Source: Streptomyces sp. TLI_146
GTDB lineage: Bacteria; Actinomycetota; Actinomycetes; Streptomycetales; Streptomycetaceae
Assembly: GCF_002846415.1 (NCBI RefSeq)
Contig: NZ_PJMX01000001.1
Span: 1,054,001 to 1,118,000, forward strand
Direction of reading: 5' to 3'
Length of the DNA: 64,000 bases
The stretch's first letter is position 1. Each line of letters starts with the position of its first letter. This document shows, piece after piece, positions 8,268 through 17,046 of this stretch. The position numbers and the translations under genes were made by a program. The notes beneath the pieces were generated by a model. The model saw only the letters and a list, made by a program, of their open reading frames with translations. It was not told the origin of the DNA and made no database searches.

Positions 8268-9070
8268 GCCTCACCGCGTCGATCACCGCGCCCGCGCGCA
8301 TCATCCGCTACAGCGCCGCCAACGCGCTGGCCGACATGCGCCATATGTACACCTGGAAGACCTGGACGTTCGGCTGGCTGGGCCGGATGCTGGCCCAGGT
8401 CACCTTCTTCGCCTTCTTCGGCCACGTCATCGGCTCCGCCGACCAGACGCGCTATCTGCTCGTCGGCAACGCGGTCATGACCTGCGTCATCGAGTCGATG
8501 ATGGTCATCGTCTCCACCACCTGGGAACGCCGGGTCGGCACCCTGACCCTGCTGACCGCGGCACCGGCCCCGCTGTCCTGGGTGTTCATCGGCCGCAGCC
8601 TGCAGTGGCCGGTCAGCGGGACGCTCACCTCACTGGCCGCGCTGTTCGGCCTGGGACCGGCGTTCGGCGTGCACTGGCGGGCCGGGCAGATCCTGCCCGT
8701 CACCGCGCTGGTCGTCCTCACCTCGGCGACCACCTACTGCTTCGGCCTGTTCGTCGCCGCGGTGGCCTTCAACGCCGACGGCGCCCGCAACATCATCTCC
8801 AACGCCACCTATCTGCTGATGATGGCGGTGTGCGGAGTCCAGGTGCCGACCTCGTACTGGCCCGACTGGGTACGGGCCGTGGCACAGGCGATCCCCCTCA
8901 CCCAGACCCTCAAGGCGATACGTTCCGTCAGCGGCGGCACCGGCCCCGCCCTGGTTCCGGCCTGCTGGGCCGTGCTGCTCGGTATCGGCTGGCTCGTCGC
9001 GGCCTCCTGGGTGTTCCGCCTGATGGCCCGTCGGGGCCGCCGCTCGGGCTCGATGGGAACGGGTGCCTGA
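8264..9070 (+). CDS. ABC-2 type transporter permease, second subunit
   Basis: A 268-residue integral membrane protein with six predicted spans and the ABC-2 feature ERRVGTLTLLTAAPAP after the second span. It differs enough from the preceding permease to suggest an old heterodimer and not a recent duplication. ATGA overlap with the upstream gene implies balanced synthesis. Its role is export together with the ATPase at 6547-7500. Confidence 0.88.
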   Translation: MSLTASITAPARIIRYSAANALADMRHMYTWKTWTFGWLGRMLAQVTFFAFFGHVIGSADQTRYLLVGNAVMTCVIESMMVIVSTTWERRVGTLTLLTAAPAPLSWVFIGRSLQWPVSGTLTSLAALFGLGPAFGVHWRAGQILPVTALVVLTSATTYCFGLFVAAVAFNADGARNIISNATYLLMMAVCGVQVPTSYWPDWVRAVAQAIPLTQTLKAIRSVSGGTGPALVPACWAVLLGIGWLVAASWVFRLMARRGRRSGSMGTGA

Positions 9071-9071
9071 C

Positions 9072-9743
9072 GTGATCCGTACCCGCACCACCCGCGTACC
9101 GCCCACCGACGCCGTGGTCCTGGACTGCGACGGCACCCTCGTCGACACCCAGGCGCACTGGGACCGCGCCTGCGCGGCCGTCTGCGCCCGGCACGGAGTG
9201 TCGCTGGCCGACGCGGACCGGCAGGCCCTGGTCGGACTGCACCTCACCGAGCTGGGCCGGGCCCTGGGCCGACTGCTCGGGCGACCGACCGAGCACGAGG
9301 AGCTCGCCGGACAGGTCCGCGGACTTGTCTCCGCCAATCTCGACGAAGGCGTCACCGCCATGCCCGGCGCGGCCGAGTTCGTCGCCCGGCTGGCCACGAC
9401 CCGCCCGCTCGCGGTGGTCTCCAACTCGCCGCGCCGCGCCGTCGTCCGGCACCTCGAACGCGTCGGCCTGGCCGACGCGTTCGAGCTCGTCCTCGGCAGC
9501 GACGACGTCGACCGCCCCAAACCGGCGCCCGACCTCTACCGCACCGCCTGCGAACGGCTCCGGGTCGCACCCGGCCATGCGGTGGCCGTGGAGGACTCGG
9601 CGATCGGCGTCCGCTCCGCCCGGACGGCGGGCCTGTACGTGGTCGCCGTGCCCTCCTCGCCCGGCCCGGCCCTGGGCGGCGACGCGCTCTACACCACCCT
9701 GGCCGAGCCGGAACTGCTGCGGAGCCTGCTCCCGGTCAGCTGA
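9072..9743 (+). CDS. HAD-superfamily phosphatase (phosphoglucomutase/phosphatase-like)
   Basis: About 223 residues. All HAD motifs are present: DCDGTLVDT (nucleophile and acid Asp), VVSNSPR (motif II Ser), K in RPKPAPDLY, and VEDSAIGVRSA (motif IV). A four-helix cap follows motif I, as in beta-phosphoglucomutase-type enzymes. GTG 9072 is chosen because ACGGG lies at good distance; GTG 9063 overlapping the permease is possible. As last gene of the operon it may remove a phosphate placed by the kinases, hydrolyse a nucleotide by-product or activate the exported product. It overlaps the convergent gene by 8 nt. Confidence 0.82.
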   Translation: MIRTRTTRVPPTDAVVLDCDGTLVDTQAHWDRACAAVCARHGVSLADADRQALVGLHLTELGRALGRLLGRPTEHEELAGQVRGLVSANLDEGVTAMPGAAEFVARLATTRPLAVVSNSPRRAVVRHLERVGLADAFELVLGSDDVDRPKPAPDLYRTACERLRVAPGHAVAVEDSAIGVRSARTAGLYVVAVPSSPGPALGGDALYTTLAEPELLRSLLPVS

Positions 9744-10227
9744 CCGCGGCCGCGAACATGCCGACCTCGTAGGAACCCCCCTTCTGACGCAACGGCACGG
9801 CGAGCCGGTTGGCCGCGTTGATCAGGGCCACCAGCGAGACCAGCGCGGCGGTCTGGTCGTCGTCGTAGTGCTCGCGCACCTGGGCCCAGGTCTCGTCGGA
9901 CACGCCCTGGTGGACGTCGGCGAGCCGGGTGCTCTCCTCGGTGAAGGCCAGCGCGGCCCGCTCGGCCTCGGTGAACACGGTGGACTCGCGCCAGGCGGCG
10001 ACCAGGTTGAGCCGTACGGCGCTCTCACCGGCCGCCGCGGCCTCCTTGGTGTGCAGGTCGATGCACCAGCCGCAGCCGTTGATCTGGCTGGCGCGCAGCG
10101 ACACCAGCTCCTGCGTGGACGCCGCCAGCGACGACTGCTGGACCAGCAGTCCGGCGTTGGCGAACCGCTTGGCGAACTTGGAGCCGAACTCGTTCTCGAA
10201 CAGGTTGAACCGGGGGTCGGTGTCCAT
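9736..10227 (-). CDS. Carboxymuconolactone decarboxylase / AhpD-like protein
   Basis: A 163-residue protein with the AhpD-type redox motif C52-G-W-C55 followed by H59 and the upstream acidic residue E40, as in alkylhydroperoxidase-like members of the carboxymuconolactone decarboxylase family. Such proteins are the commonest targets of ECF41 sigma factors, and the divergent gene at 10401 is one. A matching promoter motif lies ahead of the gene. It probably reduces peroxides or organic electrophiles through its Cys pair, in the cytoplasm. Confidence 0.9.
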   Translation of the reverse strand: MDTDPRFNLFENEFGSKFAKRFANAGLLVQQSSLAASTQELVSLRASQINGCGWCIDLHTKEAAAAGESAVRLNLVAAWRESTVFTEAERAALAFTEESTRLADVHQGVSDETWAQVREHYDDDQTAALVSLVALINAANRLAVPLRQKGGSYEVGMFAAAVS

Positions 10228-10268
10228 GACTTCGTCCTCACTCGTGGTCGGTGCGTGTACGAACACCA

Positions 10269-10295
10269 GATGCCGGTGGCGCGCTCCTTGTGACG
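10269..10295 (-). promoter_or_regulatory. Candidate ECF41 promoter of the AhpD-like gene
   Basis: On the minus strand CGTCACA (10289-10295) is followed after 16 nt by CATC (10269-10272), one mismatch in each half against the ECF41 consensus TGTCACA-N16-CGTC. It lies about 40 nt before ATG 10227. Confidence 0.5.
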
Positions 10296-10329
10296 CGGCG
10301 GTGCTGTGACGAGCGCCACCGCCCGGACG

Positions 10330-10356
10330 TGTCACGAAACGGTGGGCTCCGGTGTC
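10330..10356 (+). promoter_or_regulatory. Candidate autoregulated ECF41 promoter
   Basis: TGTCACG at 10330-10336, exactly 16 nt, then TGTC at 10353-10356: each half differs at one base from the ECF41 consensus TGTCACA-N16-CGTC. It sits 45 nt before the sigma gene start, so the sigma factor probably transcribes its own gene. Confidence 0.6.
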
Positions 10357-10400
10357 TTGTGCGCGTGCCACCGTCGAGAGCGAACAGGCAGGAGCAGCTG

Positions 10401-11336
10401 GTGAAGACCGAGCATGTGGAGCGGACCGAGGACACGGCGGAGCTCGCCGAGGGCGGACGCGCGGACGCCGCCACCGAGGCGTTCGTCGCCCATCGCAACC
10501 TGCTGTTCACCGTCGCCTACGAGATGCTCGGCTCGGCCGCCGACGCGGAGGACGTCCTGCAGGAGACCTGGCTGCGGTGGGCGGGCGTCGATCTCGCCGC
10601 CGTGCGGGAGCCGCGGGCGTACCTGGTCCGGATCACCACGCGCCAGGCGCTGATCCGGCTGCGCACACTCGGCCGCCGCAAGGAGTCCTACGTCGGCACC
10701 TGGCTGCCCGAACCGCTGCTCACCGCGCCCGACGTGGCCGAGGACGTCGAACTGGCCGACAGCGTCTCGATGGCGATGATGCTGGTCCTGGAGACGCTCA
10801 CACCGACCGAGCGGGCGGTGTTCGTGCTGCGCGAGGTGTTCGCCGTCGAGTACGACGAGATCGCCGAGGCCGTCGGCAAGAGCCCGGCGGCGGTCCGCCA
10901 GATCGCCCACCGGGCACGCGCCCACGTCACGGCGCGCCGACCGCGCGGGACCGTGACCCGCACCCAGACCCAGAGCGCCCTCGACGCCTTCCAACGGGCG
11001 GCGGCGACGGGCGACATACAGGGCCTGCTCGACATCCTCGCGCCGGACGTCGTCTTCCTCGGCGACGGTGGCGGCGTCAAGCAGGCCGTCCCGCAGCCCG
11101 TCACGGGGGCCGACAAGGTGGCCCGCCTGCTGGCCGCCGGGCTCGGCCGAATGAGTGCGTCGGCGCTGCGCCCGGCCCAGGTCAACGCCTACCCCGCGCT
11201 GGTCCTGCGGCTCGACGGCGAGGTCGACACCGTCGTGGCGCTGCGCATGGACGACGGCCTCATCACCGGCCTCTACGCGGTGCGCAATCCCGCGAAACTC
11301 TCGCACATGCGGCGGGAGACCACCCTGCGCCGATAG
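10401..11336 (+). CDS. ECF41-family RNA polymerase sigma factor
   Basis: A 311-residue ECF sigma factor. Regions sigma2 (YEMLGSAADAEDVLQETWLRW) and sigma4 (TPTERAVFVLREVF...KSPAAVRQIAHRAR) are complete. The linker has WLPEP at 101-105, and a SnoaL-like C-terminal extension contains DGGGVK at 222-227. These two motifs define ECF41, whose extension acts in place of an anti-sigma factor, both restraining and enabling activity. GTG 10401 follows AGGAG. The AhpD-like partner is divergent and both genes carry ECF41-type promoter motifs. The signal is unknown for this family. Confidence 0.93.
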   Translation: MKTEHVERTEDTAELAEGGRADAATEAFVAHRNLLFTVAYEMLGSAADAEDVLQETWLRWAGVDLAAVREPRAYLVRITTRQALIRLRTLGRRKESYVGTWLPEPLLTAPDVAEDVELADSVSMAMMLVLETLTPTERAVFVLREVFAVEYDEIAEAVGKSPAAVRQIAHRARAHVTARRPRGTVTRTQTQSALDAFQRAAATGDIQGLLDILAPDVVFLGDGGGVKQAVPQPVTGADKVARLLAAGLGRMSASALRPAQVNAYPALVLRLDGEVDTVVALRMDDGLITGLYAVRNPAKLSHMRRETTLRR

Positions 11337-11419
11337 CCGATCAGGGGCATCGCAAGTCACCTCATACGAAGAGGAGTTGAGGCCTGTTCCCCCGCACTGG
11401 GCTTGGCTAGCCTCGGATC

Positions 11420-12273
11420 ATGGCGCCCGAGGCCCCCGTATTCGTCAATGTCCGTGACTTCAACGCCATTCCCGGCCCCGCCGGCCGCTCGACGCGTTCC
11501 AGAACGCGGTGGACGCGCTGGACGAGAACGCGGGCGGGGTCGTCTTCGTCCCCGCCGACCCCCAGCCCTATGAATTCCTGCGCTCCGTCCTCGTCGACCG
11601 CAACAGGGTCCGTATCGTCGGTGAAGGAGGACGGACGAGCGCGCTCCGGGCCATCGGGGCGACGCCTCCGCTGACTTTCGGGCTGCGCCGGGTCACCCAT
11701 GACCGGCCGCTCAGTGACGGCCACTGGGCGGATCTGAGCGGGATGCTCGACGCCTCGGTCACCGGCCGGCGGTGGGGCTGCCGCACCCGCGTCCCCTCCC
11801 CGGCCGGTGGGCCGACGAGCGAGGCCACGGTGACCCTGCCCTGCTCGCCTTTCCAGTTCGGCCCGACGGACGGCGACTACTGGTCGGACGTGCGTCAGCT
11901 GACCGTGGATCTCATCGTCCGCAACGACGTCATGCCCTGGTCCGTACAGTCGCTCTTCGGCATGGTCGACGCCTTCCACATGTCCCGCTCGGCCGAGTCG
12001 GACAACGACTGGGCGGTGTACACCGTCCGCTGCACCGCGGGTGCGGCCCGCAGGCTCCAGACGTACACCAACGGGTACCCGTACGAGCTGCGCAGGGACG
12101 ACCGCGTCCGTACCGTCGGCTGGTCCACGCCGGTCCTGGGCTACCGCCCCGACCACGGCCAGGTGCTCCAGGGGCTGGTGGCCTCCGCGGTCGTCTGCGA
12201 CGCGGCGCTGAGCGACCAGCAGGTGGCCGACACCTGCCGCTACCTGGTGAATCGCTACCAGATCCCGATGTAG
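11420..12273 (+). pseudogene. Frame-disrupted pectin-lyase-like / lectin-like hypothetical gene
   Basis: Reading from ATG 11420 gives MAPEAPVFVNVRDFNAIPGPAG, then the frame fails. The adjacent frame resumes with LDAFQNAVDALDENAGGVVFVPADP near 11488 and stays open to 12273. The joined sequence matches the start of pectate-lyase/right-handed helix proteins (DFxA...AFQxAVDAL...G.VFVPAG). One missing base around 11470-11490 would explain it, whether real or a sequencing error. The remaining ~200 residues look like a lectin/laminin-G type beta-sandwich but are not recognised further. ATG 11420 has no Shine-Dalgarno and may be leaderless (TAGCCT 10 nt upstream). Confidence 0.55.
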
Positions 12274-12339
12274 CGGGGACGCGCGCGTCAGGCAGGTATC
12301 GGCGAGCGGGGCCACGCCGGAGATCGGTAATCTCCCCTC

Positions 12340-13752
12340 ATGCCCACTACCCCGGTTCGTGTTCGCTTCGCTCCCTCCCCGACAGGAATGTTCCACGTCG
12401 GCGGAGCCCGGTCCGCTCTCTACAACTGGGCCGTCGCGCGACAGTCCGGCGGTACGTTCGTCCTGCGCATCGAGGACACCGACGCCGCGCGCAACAAGCC
12501 CGAGTGGACGCGCGGGATCATCGACGCGCTCGCGTCGATCGGGATCTCCGAGGCCGACCCCGCCTTCGAGGGACCGTACTTCCAGTCGCACAACGCCGAC
12601 CGGCACCGCGAGGCCGCGCGGCGGTTGTACGCGACCGGACGCGCCTACTACTGCGACTGCACCCGCGAGCAGATCCAGCAGCGGACCGGTTCGCAGCAGC
12701 TCGGGTACGACGGCTTCTGCCGGGAGCGCGGTCTGGAGTACGCGGAGGGGCGGGCGCTGCGGTTCCGTACCCCCGACGAGGGCGCGACCGTCGTCGTGGA
12801 CCTGGTCCGGGGCGAGCCGGCCTTCCCGAACTCCGCCATCGAGGACTTCGTCGTGGCTCGCGGCGACGGCTCGCCCGTCTTCCTGCTGGCCAACGTGGTG
12901 GACGACCTGGCCGAGGGGATCACCCAGGTCATCCGGGGCGAGGAGCACCTGTCGAACACGCCGAAGCAGCAGCTTCTGTGGGAGGCGCTCGGGGCGGCGC
13001 CGCCGGTGTGGGCGCATCTGCCGGTGATCGTGAACGAGAAGCGGCAGAAGCTGTCCAAGCGGCGCGACAAGGTCGCGCTGGAGGACTACCTCGCCGAGGG
13101 CTATCTGCCGAAGGCGATGGTCAACTATCTGATGCTGCTGGGCTGGGGCCCCGGCGGCGACATGGAGATCCGGCCGCCGCAGGAGCTGGAGCGGCTGTTC
13201 CGGGTCAAGGACGTCAACGGCTCGTCGGCGTTCTTCGACGTGAAGAAGCTGTCCGCCTTCAACGGCGCGTATGTACGCGATCTGTCGCCCGAGGAGTTCA
13301 TCGAGGCGTGCGGTCCATGGCTGACCGAGCCGTACGCGACCTGGGCACCCGAGTCCTTCGACGCCCCCGCCTTCGCGACCCTGGCCCCGCTGGCCCAGAC
13401 GCGCATCACCGTGCTCAGCGAGATCACCAAGTACGTCGACTGGCTGTTCCTCGCCGAGCCGGTGGACGACGAGGCGTCGTGGACGAAGGCGATGAAGCCG
13501 GGCGCCGACGCGATCGTCAAGGACACCCGGGAGCGTTACGCCACCACGCCGTGGGACGCCGAGTCCCTCAAGACGGCTCTGGAAGAGGTCGCCGCGGCCC
13601 ACGGCCTCAAACTGGGCAAGGCCCAGGCGCCCGTGCGCGTCGCGGTGACCGGCAGGACGGTGGGCCTGCCGCTCTTCGAGTCCTTGGAGGTCCTGGGGCG
13701 CGAGAGGACACTGGCGCGCCTGGATGCCGCGCTGGCGAAGCTCGCGAAGTAG
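12340..13752 (+). CDS. gltX: Glutamyl-tRNA synthetase, probably an accessory second copy
   Basis: A 470-residue class I synthetase that charges tRNA-Glu with glutamate. [13 protein letters not shown] (10-22) contains the HIGH-type motif, IEDTD follows, and KLSKR near residue 244 is the KMSKS equivalent. The C-terminal anticodon-binding region is complete, so this is a full GluRS and not the short GluQ-RS. From memory, the housekeeping Streptomyces enzyme reads VRVRFCPSPTGNPHVG with a distinct insertion pattern, and this one differs clearly. I therefore infer a paralogue, perhaps for antibiotic resistance or for supplying Glu-tRNA to a pathway. A leaderless-type TAATCT precedes ATG 12340 closely. 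Confidence 0.92.
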   Translation: MPTTPVRVRFAPSPTGMFHVGGARSALYNWAVARQSGGTFVLRIEDTDAARNKPEWTRGIIDALASIGISEADPAFEGPYFQSHNADRHREAARRLYATGRAYYCDCTREQIQQRTGSQQLGYDGFCRERGLEYAEGRALRFRTPDEGATVVVDLVRGEPAFPNSAIEDFVVARGDGSPVFLLANVVDDLAEGITQVIRGEEHLSNTPKQQLLWEALGAAPPVWAHLPVIVNEKRQKLSKRRDKVALEDYLAEGYLPKAMVNYLMLLGWGPGGDMEIRPPQELERLFRVKDVNGSSAFFDVKKLSAFNGAYVRDLSPEEFIEACGPWLTEPYATWAPESFDAPAFATLAPLAQTRITVLSEITKYVDWLFLAEPVDDEASWTKAMKPGADAIVKDTRERYATTPWDAESLKTALEEVAAAHGLKLGKAQAPVRVAVTGRTVGLPLFESLEVLGRERTLARLDAALAKLAK

Positions 13753-13755
13753 CCG

Positions 13756-15954
13756 TCAGGCCCCGTCGTCCGCGTCCTCCCGCAACCCCGCCCGGTCGTG
13801 GAGGCGGCGCAGCGGCGCCGGGGCCCACCAGTTGGCGCGGCCCGCCAGCCGCATGAAGGAGGGGACCAGTACGGCGCGGACCAGGGTCGCGTCCAGGATC
13901 ACCGCCAGGGCCAGGCCGACGCCGAGCAGCTTGAGCAGCGTCACCCCGGAGACCGCGAAGACGAACAGGACCACGGCCACCAGGACCGCCGCGGCCGTGA
14001 TGATGCGGCCGGTGTGCTGGAGGCCGAAGGCCACCGACTCCGTGTTGTCGCCGGTGAGCAGGTAGCGCTCGCGGATACGGGACAACAGGAACACCTCGTA
14101 GTCCATGGAGAGGCCGAAGGCCACGCAGAACGTCAGGATCGGGATGGTGGCGTCCAGGGTGCCGGTGTGCAGCGGGCTGCCCACCAGGGACGACAGATGG
14201 CCCTCCTGGAAGACGAACACCATCGCCCCGAACGTGGCGCTGAGGCTGAGGGTGTTGAGCACCAGCGCCTTCAGCGGCATCAGAACGCTCCCGGTGAACA
14301 GGAACAGCAGCACCAGGGAGAAACCCACCACGATGCCGATCGCCGCCGGGGTGGCCCGGGTGATGGCCGCGGTGCTGTCCTTCACCTCGGCGGCCCGGCC
14401 GCCCACCCACACCCCCTCGGTGCCGTCGGGCGGCTCCACGTTCCGTAACCGGCCCACGAGTCGGGTCCCGGCGGAGGAGTCCTGCTCCACCGAGGAGACC
14501 ACCGAGAGCAGCGCGGTGTCGCCGTCCACGAGGGCGGCGGAACCCGGACCGGGCTCCTGTGCCCGGCGGCCGCCCGCGTAGGCGCCGGTGGACGCGGTCA
14601 CCTGGCGTACGCCGTGCACGGTGGACAGGGTGCGGGCGTAGGAGTCCAGGCCGGGCCCCGCGCCTTGGACCACCACCGGCACCGTGCCCAGCACGCCCGC
14701 GTCGAAGCGGTCGCGCAGCAGTTGCGTGGCGCGGTGCACCTGGGAGTCGGCGGGCAGCGAGCGGTCGTCGAAGAGGCCGGAGGAGACCCGGGTGAACGGG
14801 GAGGCGAGGACGAGCAGCAGCACGATCACGGCGCCTCCGTAGAGGGCCGGGCGGCGCATCACCGCCATCGCGAAGCGGTACCAGCGTCCGTTCTCGGGGG
14901 CGGTGGGCGGCGCGGCACCGCGCCACCGGGCGAAGACGTCGTAGCGGTTGACCCGGTGGCCCAGGACGGCGAGCAGCGCGGGCAGCACGAAGACCGCACC
15001 CGCGGCGGCGGTGAGGACCACCGCGATCCCGCCGTAGGCGAAGGACCGCAGGAAGAACTGGGGGAAGACCAGCAGGGCGACGAGGGACAGCGCCACGGTG
15101 AGAGCGGAGAACGCGACCGTCCGCCCGGCCCTGCGCACGGTCGGCACCAGGGCCTCGCGCACCGTGGCGCCGGTGCGCAGCTCCTCACGGAAGCGGGCGA
15201 GGATGAACAGGCTGTAGTCGATGGCGAGTCCGAGGCCCAGCGCGGTGGTGGAGTTCATCGAGTACACCGAGATCGACACGGTGCCCGCCAGCGCGTTGAG
15301 CATCGCCCGGCTCACCAGGATCGACAGCACCGCGATGACCAGCGGCAGAGCGGCGGCCACAGCGCTGCCGAAGATCAGCAGGAGGAGGACGAGGGTGATC
15401 GGTGTGGCTATCGCCTCGGCGAGCAGAAGGTCGTGCGCGGTCTGCTTGCCGACCTCCGACTGCACCTGCGCGGACCCGGCCGCCATCACCGTCAGCCCCC
15501 GCGCGTGCCGTCGCACGTCCGGCACCAGCCGCTCGGCGGTCTTCGCCCGGTCGTCCTCGTCGCCGCGCAGGGAGAGGGTGACGAGCCCGATGGAGCCGTC
15601 CCGGGAGCGCAGCGAGGGGGCGCGCCCGGCTCTCCAGTACGAGGTGGCCGCCCGCACGCCGGGGGTCCGCTCCGCCCGCCGGGTCAGTTCCGTACCCAGC
15701 GAGACCGACTGCGCCGAATCGACCGGACCGGCGCCGCTCAGCAGCAGCACCAGGTCGTCGTCGGTGCCCGGGAAGTGCTCGGCCACCAGGCGCTCGGCAT
15801 GGGAGGACTGCGCCCCGGGATCCGCGAACCCGCCGTGGACCAGCCGGTTCTCCACCCCCAGGCCGCCGATTCCGGCCAGTACGACGACAACCGCGCTCAC
15901 CCACAGCACGGCCGCGCGTCGCCGGTACAGCAACGCGCTGACGCGGTCGAACAT
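13756..15954 (-). CDS. MMPL/RND-family membrane transporter
   Basis: A 732-residue transporter with two repeats, each a membrane span, a large external domain and a five-span bundle. Features include a first span VLWVSAVVVVLAGIGG, GLGLAIDYSLFILARFREE in the first bundle and FGLSMDYEVFLLSRIRERY in the second. The Asp/Tyr pairs in these spans are the proton-relay sites of MMPL proteins such as MmpL3 and ActII-3. It ends 4 nt from the convergent gltX stop and is divergent from the thioesterase. It may export a lipid or polyketide; proximity to the cyclopropane-type PKS makes its product a candidate substrate. Confidence 0.93.
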   Translation of the reverse strand: MFDRVSALLYRRRAAVLWVSAVVVVLAGIGGLGVENRLVHGGFADPGAQSSHAERLVAEHFPGTDDDLVLLLSGAGPVDSAQSVSLGTELTRRAERTPGVRAATSYWRAGRAPSLRSRDGSIGLVTLSLRGDEDDRAKTAERLVPDVRRHARGLTVMAAGSAQVQSEVGKQTAHDLLLAEAIATPITLVLLLLIFGSAVAAALPLVIAVLSILVSRAMLNALAGTVSISVYSMNSTTALGLGLAIDYSLFILARFREELRTGATVREALVPTVRRAGRTVAFSALTVALSLVALLVFPQFFLRSFAYGGIAVVLTAAAGAVFVLPALLAVLGHRVNRYDVFARWRGAAPPTAPENGRWYRFAMAVMRRPALYGGAVIVLLLVLASPFTRVSSGLFDDRSLPADSQVHRATQLLRDRFDAGVLGTVPVVVQGAGPGLDSYARTLSTVHGVRQVTASTGAYAGGRRAQEPGPGSAALVDGDTALLSVVSSVEQDSSAGTRLVGRLRNVEPPDGTEGVWVGGRAAEVKDSTAAITRATPAAIGIVVGFSLVLLFLFTGSVLMPLKALVLNTLSLSATFGAMVFVFQEGHLSSLVGSPLHTGTLDATIPILTFCVAFGLSMDYEVFLLSRIRERYLLTGDNTESVAFGLQHTGRIITAAAVLVAVVLFVFAVSGVTLLKLLGVGLALAVILDATLVRAVLVPSFMRLAGRANWWAPAPLRRLHDRAGLREDADDGA

Positions 15955-16118
15955 GGGGGGTCCTCCGATCGTGGAGCGGGCGTTGCTCCGACGTACCGCA
16001 CGGACCGGTGTCCTGTCTGCGGCACAACTCGGCCAGCTTTCCGGCCTGTTCGCTTGATGGGCCGGACCGGCCTGGCGATACTGGCTGGCGCACCGCGACG
16101 CCGAGGTGAGTGGGGCTC

Positions 16119-17018
16119 ATGGACCAGGAACGCGCACTCCTCGACCTGCTCGGGCTGCTCGAACTGGACCCCGTGCCCGACCGGGGCGAGGGCGAGCACT
16201 TCCTCGGGCCGGCTCCGCTGGAGCCCTCCTCCCCCGTGTACGGAGGCCATCTGGCCGCCCAGGCGCTGGCCGCCGCCGGCCGTACGGTCCCCGACGGGCT
16301 CGACACGCACTCGGTGCACGCGTCCTTCACCCGGCCCGCCGTGCCGGACACGCCCTTCGAGCACCGGGTCGAACGGGTCAAGGACAGCACGTCCTTCGCC
16401 GCCCGACGGGTGTATACGAGCCAGCGCGGCCGGGAGGTGTTCGCGCTGGCCGCCTCCTTCCACCGGCCCGAGCCGGGCCTCGCCCACCAGGACCCCATGC
16501 CGTCGGTCCCGGCGCCGGAGGACCTGCCCACGTACGAGGAGCGGCTGACCAAGGCGTTCGGCGCGCAGGTGTCGCCGCTGGGCAAGCCCTACGACCAGCG
16601 GTTCGTGGGGCCGTTGAGCTTCGACGTGGAGAAGGATCCGTCGCTGGCGTCCGCCCGGACCCAGGTGTGGCTGCGTGCCAGGGGCGAGCTGCCGGCCGGG
16701 ACGGGCGGCGACCGCGAACGGCTGCTCCACGCCTGCCTCCTGGTCTACATCTGCGACGTCACCATGCTGGAGACCGTGCTGGTGCGGCACGGCGTCTCGT
16801 GGTTCCACGCCAACGGCCGCAGCATCGACTACACGGTGTGGATCCACCACCCCTTCCGCGCGGACGACTGGCTGCTCTGCGCCCACGAGACGCCCGTGGC
16901 CGCCGGTGGGCGCGGCCTCGTCCTCGGCCGGGTCTTCACCCGTGACGGAATCCTGGCCGCCACTCTCGCCCAGGAGGGACTCCTGCGCGTGAGCGGCGGC
17001 CATGGGCAGACCGTTTGA
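16119..17018 (+). CDS. tesB: Acyl-CoA thioesterase II (TesB-like)
   Basis: A 299-residue tandem hot-dog thioesterase. The N-terminal hot-dog has VYGGHLAAQALAAA and VHASFTRPAVPDTPFEHRVERVKDSTSFAARRV; the C-terminal hot-dog has SIDYTVWIHHPFRADDWLL, with the acidic/Gln catalytic network of TesB. ATG 16119 follows GAGG at good distance; GTG 16110 is an alternative. It is divergent from the MMPL transporter and convergent with the ketoreductase of the PKS operon. It hydrolyses fatty acyl-CoA and could help release or recycle the long-chain product of that PKS (inference). Confidence 0.9.
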   Translation: MDQERALLDLLGLLELDPVPDRGEGEHFLGPAPLEPSSPVYGGHLAAQALAAAGRTVPDGLDTHSVHASFTRPAVPDTPFEHRVERVKDSTSFAARRVYTSQRGREVFALAASFHRPEPGLAHQDPMPSVPAPEDLPTYEERLTKAFGAQVSPLGKPYDQRFVGPLSFDVEKDPSLASARTQVWLRARGELPAGTGGDRERLLHACLLVYICDVTMLETVLVRHGVSWFHANGRSIDYTVWIHHPFRADDWLLCAHETPVAAGGRGLVLGRVFTRDGILAATLAQEGLLRVSGGHGQTV

Positions 17019-17046
17019 GCCATCCCCGTACCGATGTGTACGGCCC

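Noticed and set aside
1..9743. Assignment of the peptide locus to the microcin C family
   Set aside because: The peptide does not end in Asn and no ThiF/MccB-type adenylating enzyme is present, so only a loose functional analogy is kept.
11407..13602. A 731-codon open frame on the minus strand opposite gltX
   Set aside because: It is antisense to a fully recognisable GluRS with normal codon bias. Its translation is Arg/Gly/Val-rich without domains, as expected for an antisense shadow in high-GC DNA.
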